Positions 61,234 through 64,000 of a stretch of DNA of 64,000 bases are shown piece by piece (positions within the stretch are counted from its first letter, which is position 1; each line of letters starts with the position of its first letter). Under the pieces are notes generated by a model. The model was given only the letters and a program-made list of their open reading frames with translations, had not been told where the DNA came from and searched no databases. The DNA is from Bradyrhizobium canariense (GTDB lineage: Bacteria > Pseudomonadota > Alphaproteobacteria > Rhizobiales > Xanthobacteraceae): positions 115,036 to 179,035 of the forward strand of contig NZ_JAFCKJ010000017.1 in assembly GCF_018130465.1 (NCBI RefSeq), written 5' to 3'. The translations under genes and the position numbers were made by a program.

Positions 61234-61524
61234 ATGCTAAATTTGGCCGGTACGCCGCCCCTGGTCGCAATGCCCGAAGTCGAGAGCCGTGAGCTGATTG
61301 CGGCTGACCTTCGCATGCAGATCTCGCAGATCGAGACCAGCATGCGCCGGATCGCCACAGCCATGGATCGAGAACACGGGAGCGATCCGGAAGGTTCCGC
61401 CGACGTCTTCGTACTCGACGACGTCACACCCCGGTATGCCACGGCGCTCGCCGCTCTCGACGCCTGCCGGGCGGGCCTTGGCCACGCCCTGGAATGCCTG
61501 TCGGAAGCCGGCAGCACGGAGTAG
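61234..61524 (+). CDS. Small conserved hypothetical protein (96 aa)
   Basis: The product is 96 residues, mostly helical and acidic: EVESRELIAADLRMQISQIETSMRRIATAMDREHG, then DVFVLDDVTPRYATALAALDACRAGLGHAL. No signal or membrane segment. Its ATG has GGAG 8 bases upstream. I do not recognise the family. It is divergent from the FixJ-type regulator and may share its palindromic control site. Confidence 0.65.
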   Translation: MLNLAGTPPLVAMPEVESRELIAADLRMQISQIETSMRRIATAMDREHGSDPEGSADVFVLDDVTPRYATALAALDACRAGLGHALECLSEAGSTE

Positions 61525-61578
61525 ATCGCGATCGCTGCGGCGCGGTGGCCGCATTTCATCGCATGGCAGGCCCGCGGC

Positions 61579-62082
61579 TCAGGCGCGGTGCCGCTCCACG
61601 ATCGCGTCGGTGGCGACACCACCCCAGGTGTGGATCGCCGGGAGGCCCATTGCGGTCTTGCCGAGATTGGCGAGGCTGATACGCAACGCCGCCAGATCCA
61701 GCGGCTTGGGCAGGCTCTGGAGCTCGATCCCGACGGAACGGGCGAAGCTGCGGGCGGCGCTGCGGCGCTTGCCGTCCATGCCGCTGATGATGATCACGGC
61801 GCCACCGAATTTCGCCTTCGCCATCTCGCCCAGCACGTCGATGCCGTCGCCATCCTCCAGCACGAGATCGAGCGTCACGCAGTCGAAGCGCGCGGCGCGG
61901 AGCGCTTGGATCGCTTCCGCCACCGACGGCGCCACGGTGACTTCGTGGCCGGCCTGCCTGGCCGCGACCGTGATCAGGCTGCGCTGCGTGGCGTCGTCAT
62001 CGACCACCAGGAGCTGAAGTGCGCGCCGCTCGGTGCCATCGGGCAGGTTTGACGGAAGGGGGGAGAGAGAGCTTCTGGGCAT
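61579..62082 (-). CDS. Single-domain response regulator
   Basis: A 167-residue receiver without an output domain. LLVVDDDATQRSLI holds the acidic pair, TLDLVLEDGDGIDVLGEM the phospho-acceptor Asp, IIISGM the Thr/Ser position, and SLPKPLDLAAL the conserved Lys. The C-terminal tail (GGVATDAIVERHRA) is short and polar. AGGA lies 7 bases before the ATG. It probably acts as a phosphate shuttle or binds a partner protein. Confidence 0.88.
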   Translation of the reverse strand: MPRSSLSPLPSNLPDGTERRALQLLVVDDDATQRSLITVAARQAGHEVTVAPSVAEAIQALRAARFDCVTLDLVLEDGDGIDVLGEMAKAKFGGAVIIISGMDGKRRSAARSFARSVGIELQSLPKPLDLAALRISLANLGKTAMGLPAIHTWGGVATDAIVERHRA

Positions 62083-62222
62083 TGCCGTATCCTGAGATTG
62101 AGACCGGCAATGGATACACGGCTCGCGCTTAGGCGACGTAAAGCCGCGACGGCAAATTCAGTCGGAAGTTTCAGCAAATATGAACCAACGTCCAGCAAAC
62201 GGCGACGCGACGCACGTGAAGA

Positions 62223-62537
62223 TCACGCCGCCTCGTCACGGCCACCGGACGCGCGCTTCTTCCGGTTCTTGCCGCGCAGGAACTGGATGTCCATTTCGGC
62301 ACCGTTGACGCGCACCAGCTCGCAGCGGCGGTAGGCGAGGCCGGTGGACGACAACAGCAGGAAGAATTCCTTCAGGTTCAGGCCCTGAATCGAGCCTTCC
62401 ACCGTGAGGATGGCGTCGGTGTCGGAGATCGCGTTGAGCTTGCAGTCGCGGCGCCATGTGCCGTCGATCGCCATGATGCAGACATCATAGCCGCGACTGA
62501 ACGTCACGCGTTCCGCGCCCTTGCCATCCTCGGCCAT
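62223..62537 (-). CDS. PilZ-like domain protein
   Basis: A 104-residue single-domain protein with the PilZ beta-barrel pattern (GYDVCIMAIDGTWRRDCKLNAIS, EFFLLLSSTGLAYRRCELVRVNGAEMDIQFL). The first cyclic di-GMP motif is only loosely kept (RVTFSR). The second, D/NxSxxG, is degenerate (AISDTD), so nucleotide binding is doubtful. The start lies 2 bases after the CheR stop with AGGA 8 bases upstream, so the two genes are coupled. A very basic tail (RGKNRKKR) ends the protein. Confidence 0.75.
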   Translation of the reverse strand: MAEDGKGAERVTFSRGYDVCIMAIDGTWRRDCKLNAISDTDAILTVEGSIQGLNLKEFFLLLSSTGLAYRRCELVRVNGAEMDIQFLRGKNRKKRASGGRDEAA

Positions 62538-62539
62538 GC

Positions 62540-63421
62540 CTATCGTCCTGCCATGATCGCCATGCGCGGCGCTGCGCCGGCGAGAGCCGGCTTGGCGGCT
62601 GCGGCACGCGGGTCGTTCGGCTTGTAGAGGCCGCGCCGCTCCGGAATCGGCCTGAACGTGTCGGTTAGCCCGACCACCGTTTCGGCCGCGCCCAGCACCA
62701 GGAAGCCGTCTCCCTCGATCTGGCGCGCCAGGCGGTTGAAGATGTTGATCTTGGTGTCCTGGTCGAAATAGATCAGCACGTTGCGGCAGAAGATGACGTC
62801 GAAGGTGCCGAGCTGGGCGAAATCGTGCAGCAAATTGAGCTGCCGGTGCTGGATCATCGCCCGCAGCTCGGGATTGATCTGCCAGGTCTCGCCGGTCTGC
62901 TTGAAATATTTCATCAGCATCTGGATCGGCAGGCCGCGCTGCACTTCGAACTGGCTGTAGATGCCGGCCTTGGCCTTCTCGAGCACTTCCTGCGACAGGT
63001 CGGTCGCGATGATCTCGACGCGCCATCCGGTCAGGGCCGCACCCATCTCCTTCAGGCTCATCGCCAGCGAATAGGGCTCCTGCCCGGTCGAGCCGGCGGC
63101 GCACCAGATGCGCACGCTGCGGCGGCCGGCGCGGGCCTTGATGATCTCCGGCATGATGGTGTCGCGGAAATGATCGAACGGGACCTTGTCTCGGAAGAAG
63201 AAGGTCTCGTTGGTGGTCATCGCCTCGACCACGCTGGTGACGAGCGCGGCCGAGCCAGCACCTTGCAGCTTCTGCACGAGCTCGCCGATGCCGGAGAGCC
63301 CGGCCTTGCGCGCCAGCGGCAACAGCCGGCTTTCAATCAGATATTGCTTGTCTGCGGACAGATCGAGCCCGGAATGATCCCTCAGGAACTTGCGCAGATA
63401 CTCATACTCGGTCGGGGTCAC
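62540..63421 (-). CDS. cheR: Chemotaxis protein methyltransferase CheR
   Basis: A 293-residue SAM-dependent enzyme that methylates glutamates of chemoreceptors. The N-terminal helical domain (EYEYLRKFLRDHSGLDLSADKQYLIESRL) and the methyltransferase core (RIWCAAGSTGQEPYSLAM, IIATDLSQEVLEKAKAGIYS, DVIFCRNVLIYFD) are typical. I chose the GTG at 63421, preceded by AGAGG with 6-base spacing, as it matches the family start TPTEYEYL. A longer GTG start at 63478 is less likely. Confidence 0.95.
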   Translation of the reverse strand: MTPTEYEYLRKFLRDHSGLDLSADKQYLIESRLLPLARKAGLSGIGELVQKLQGAGSAALVTSVVEAMTTNETFFFRDKVPFDHFRDTIMPEIIKARAGRRSVRIWCAAGSTGQEPYSLAMSLKEMGAALTGWRVEIIATDLSQEVLEKAKAGIYSQFEVQRGLPIQMLMKYFKQTGETWQINPELRAMIQHRQLNLLHDFAQLGTFDVIFCRNVLIYFDQDTKINIFNRLARQIEGDGFLVLGAAETVVGLTDTFRPIPERRGLYKPNDPRAAAAKPALAGAAPRMAIMAGR

Positions 63422-63478
63422 GGATGGCCTCTCGGAAGCTGTACTGGAACACTCTGGCTGGAACACTCCGCCAGACAC

Positions 63479-63865
63479 TCAGACCATCGCTTGTCCGACC
63501 GGGATCAAGCCGACTTCGGCGAATTTGTCGGCGATAATGTCTTTGTCGAAGGGCTTCATGATGTACTCGTTGGCGCCGCCGCTGAGCGCCTGAGCGATAT
63601 GAGCCACGTTGTTTTCGGTGGTGCAGAACACGACCTTGGGCTGGTCGCCGCCTGGCAGGCGGCGCATGTGACCCATGAACTCGAAGCCGTCCATCACCGG
63701 CATGTTCCAGTCCAGCAGCACCGCATCGGGCAGCTTGCGCTGGCAGACCTCGAGCGCTTTGGAGCCGTCCTCGGCCTCTGTGACTTCGAATTCCAGGCCT
63801 TCCAGGATCCGGCGTGCAATCTTGCGCACGACGCTGGAATCATCGACCACCAAACACGTCTTCAT
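63479..63865 (-). CDS. cheY: Chemotaxis response regulator CheY
   Basis: A 128-residue single receiver domain: CLVVDDSSVVRKIARRIL, phospho-acceptor Asp in VLLDWNMPVMDGFEFM, FCTTEN (Thr) and YIMKPFDKDII (Lys). It belongs to the alphaproteobacterial CheY type. The ATG at 63865 has GGAG 7 bases upstream. It lies between cheW and cheR, but no cheB follows, as would be usual. Confidence 0.95.
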   Translation of the reverse strand: MKTCLVVDDSSVVRKIARRILEGLEFEVTEAEDGSKALEVCQRKLPDAVLLDWNMPVMDGFEFMGHMRRLPGGDQPKVVFCTTENNVAHIAQALSGGANEYIMKPFDKDIIADKFAEVGLIPVGQAMV

Positions 63866-63896
63866 TTTGGTTCTCCGGCTTCGATGTTTTTGGGGC

Positions 63897-64000
63897 TCAC
63901 GCAGCCATCTGCACTTCGGTTTTGAGCTCGAGGACGCGGTCGACGTCGAGGACGACCATGAGCTGGCCGTCGAGACGGTGGACACCGCCGGCAAGCTTGG
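63897..64000 (-). CDS. cheW: Chemotaxis coupling protein CheW (C-terminal part)
   Basis: The frame enters from the right edge and ends at a TGA at 63897-63899. The 33 visible residues read GGVHRLDGQLMVVLDVDRVL and then ELKTEVQMAA, the usual ending of CheW (a final strand, then LDVDRVL). It would link chemoreceptors to the CheA kinase, whose gene probably lies further right. Confidence 0.85.
   Translation of the reverse strand, partial: KLAGGVHRLDGQLMVVLDVDRVLELKTEVQMAA

Overview
The window is GC-rich coding DNA with short, tightly packed operons. It is scattered with several families of 80-160 bp palindromic intergenic repeats. Together with the gene content (homogentisate operon, Crp/Fnr regulator, GGDEF-EAL and class III cyclase sensors, FixJ-type regulator, chemotaxis genes), this points to an alphaproteobacterium of the Hyphomicrobiales, most like Bradyrhizobium. 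That assignment is inference from style and content; no rRNA gene is present. No tRNA, CRISPR array, prophage or intact insertion sequence was seen.

Layout. 1-580: the tail of an unidentified gene, a DUF1272 zinc protein and a repeat. 581-6887: a minus-strand aromatic-acid operon (FAD monooxygenase, DUF2783 protein with a polyglutamine tail, metallo-beta-lactamase-fold protein with degenerate metal ligands, HmgA, FahA), with a divergent MarR regulator and a 20-bp palindrome between them. 7026-15512: an AHL-lactonase-like protein, a catalytically dead caspase-like protein with TPRs, an OmpA-like protein, an RND efflux pair and a Crp-type regulator. 15748-27838: envelope and signalling proteins (AsmA, adenylate/guanylate cyclase, Spy-like, LysM, GGDEF-EAL).

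28197-34927: an AraC regulator, an NDH-2-like oxidoreductase, and a ketone-body/polyhydroxybutyrate module (acetoacetate decarboxylase, patatin, 3-hydroxybutyrate dehydrogenase) flanked by two copies of the oxidoreductase 3' end. 35044-43623: three very small proteins, an exported lactonase-like propeller, an orphan efflux adaptor, a second dead caspase-like protein, a helical protein with a DxDTTA motif, a nuclease-like protein and a class V aminotransferase. 43864-48698: an MBOAT O-acetyltransferase with its partner, and oligopeptidase B.

48877-56072: a minus-strand catabolic module under a divergent GntR regulator. It contains an ABC importer, an IlvD/AraC-type dehydratase, an RraA-type aldolase and a Tat-exported SMP-30 lactonase. 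Together these would import, hydrolyse, dehydrate and cleave a sugar-acid-like substrate. 56272-64000: signalling and chemotaxis. It opens with a response regulator broken by an apparent one-base deletion, which leaves it in frame with a large hybrid histidine kinase. A FixJ-type regulator, a single-domain receiver, PilZ, CheR, CheY and the end of CheW follow.

The observations most worth following are: two pseudo-caspases beside perfect CRP-type sites; the frameshift that fuses a receiver to its kinase; a 14-bp palindrome shared by the AraC and FixJ promoters; the degenerate metallo-hydrolase in the homogentisate operon; and the GntR-controlled acid-degradation module.
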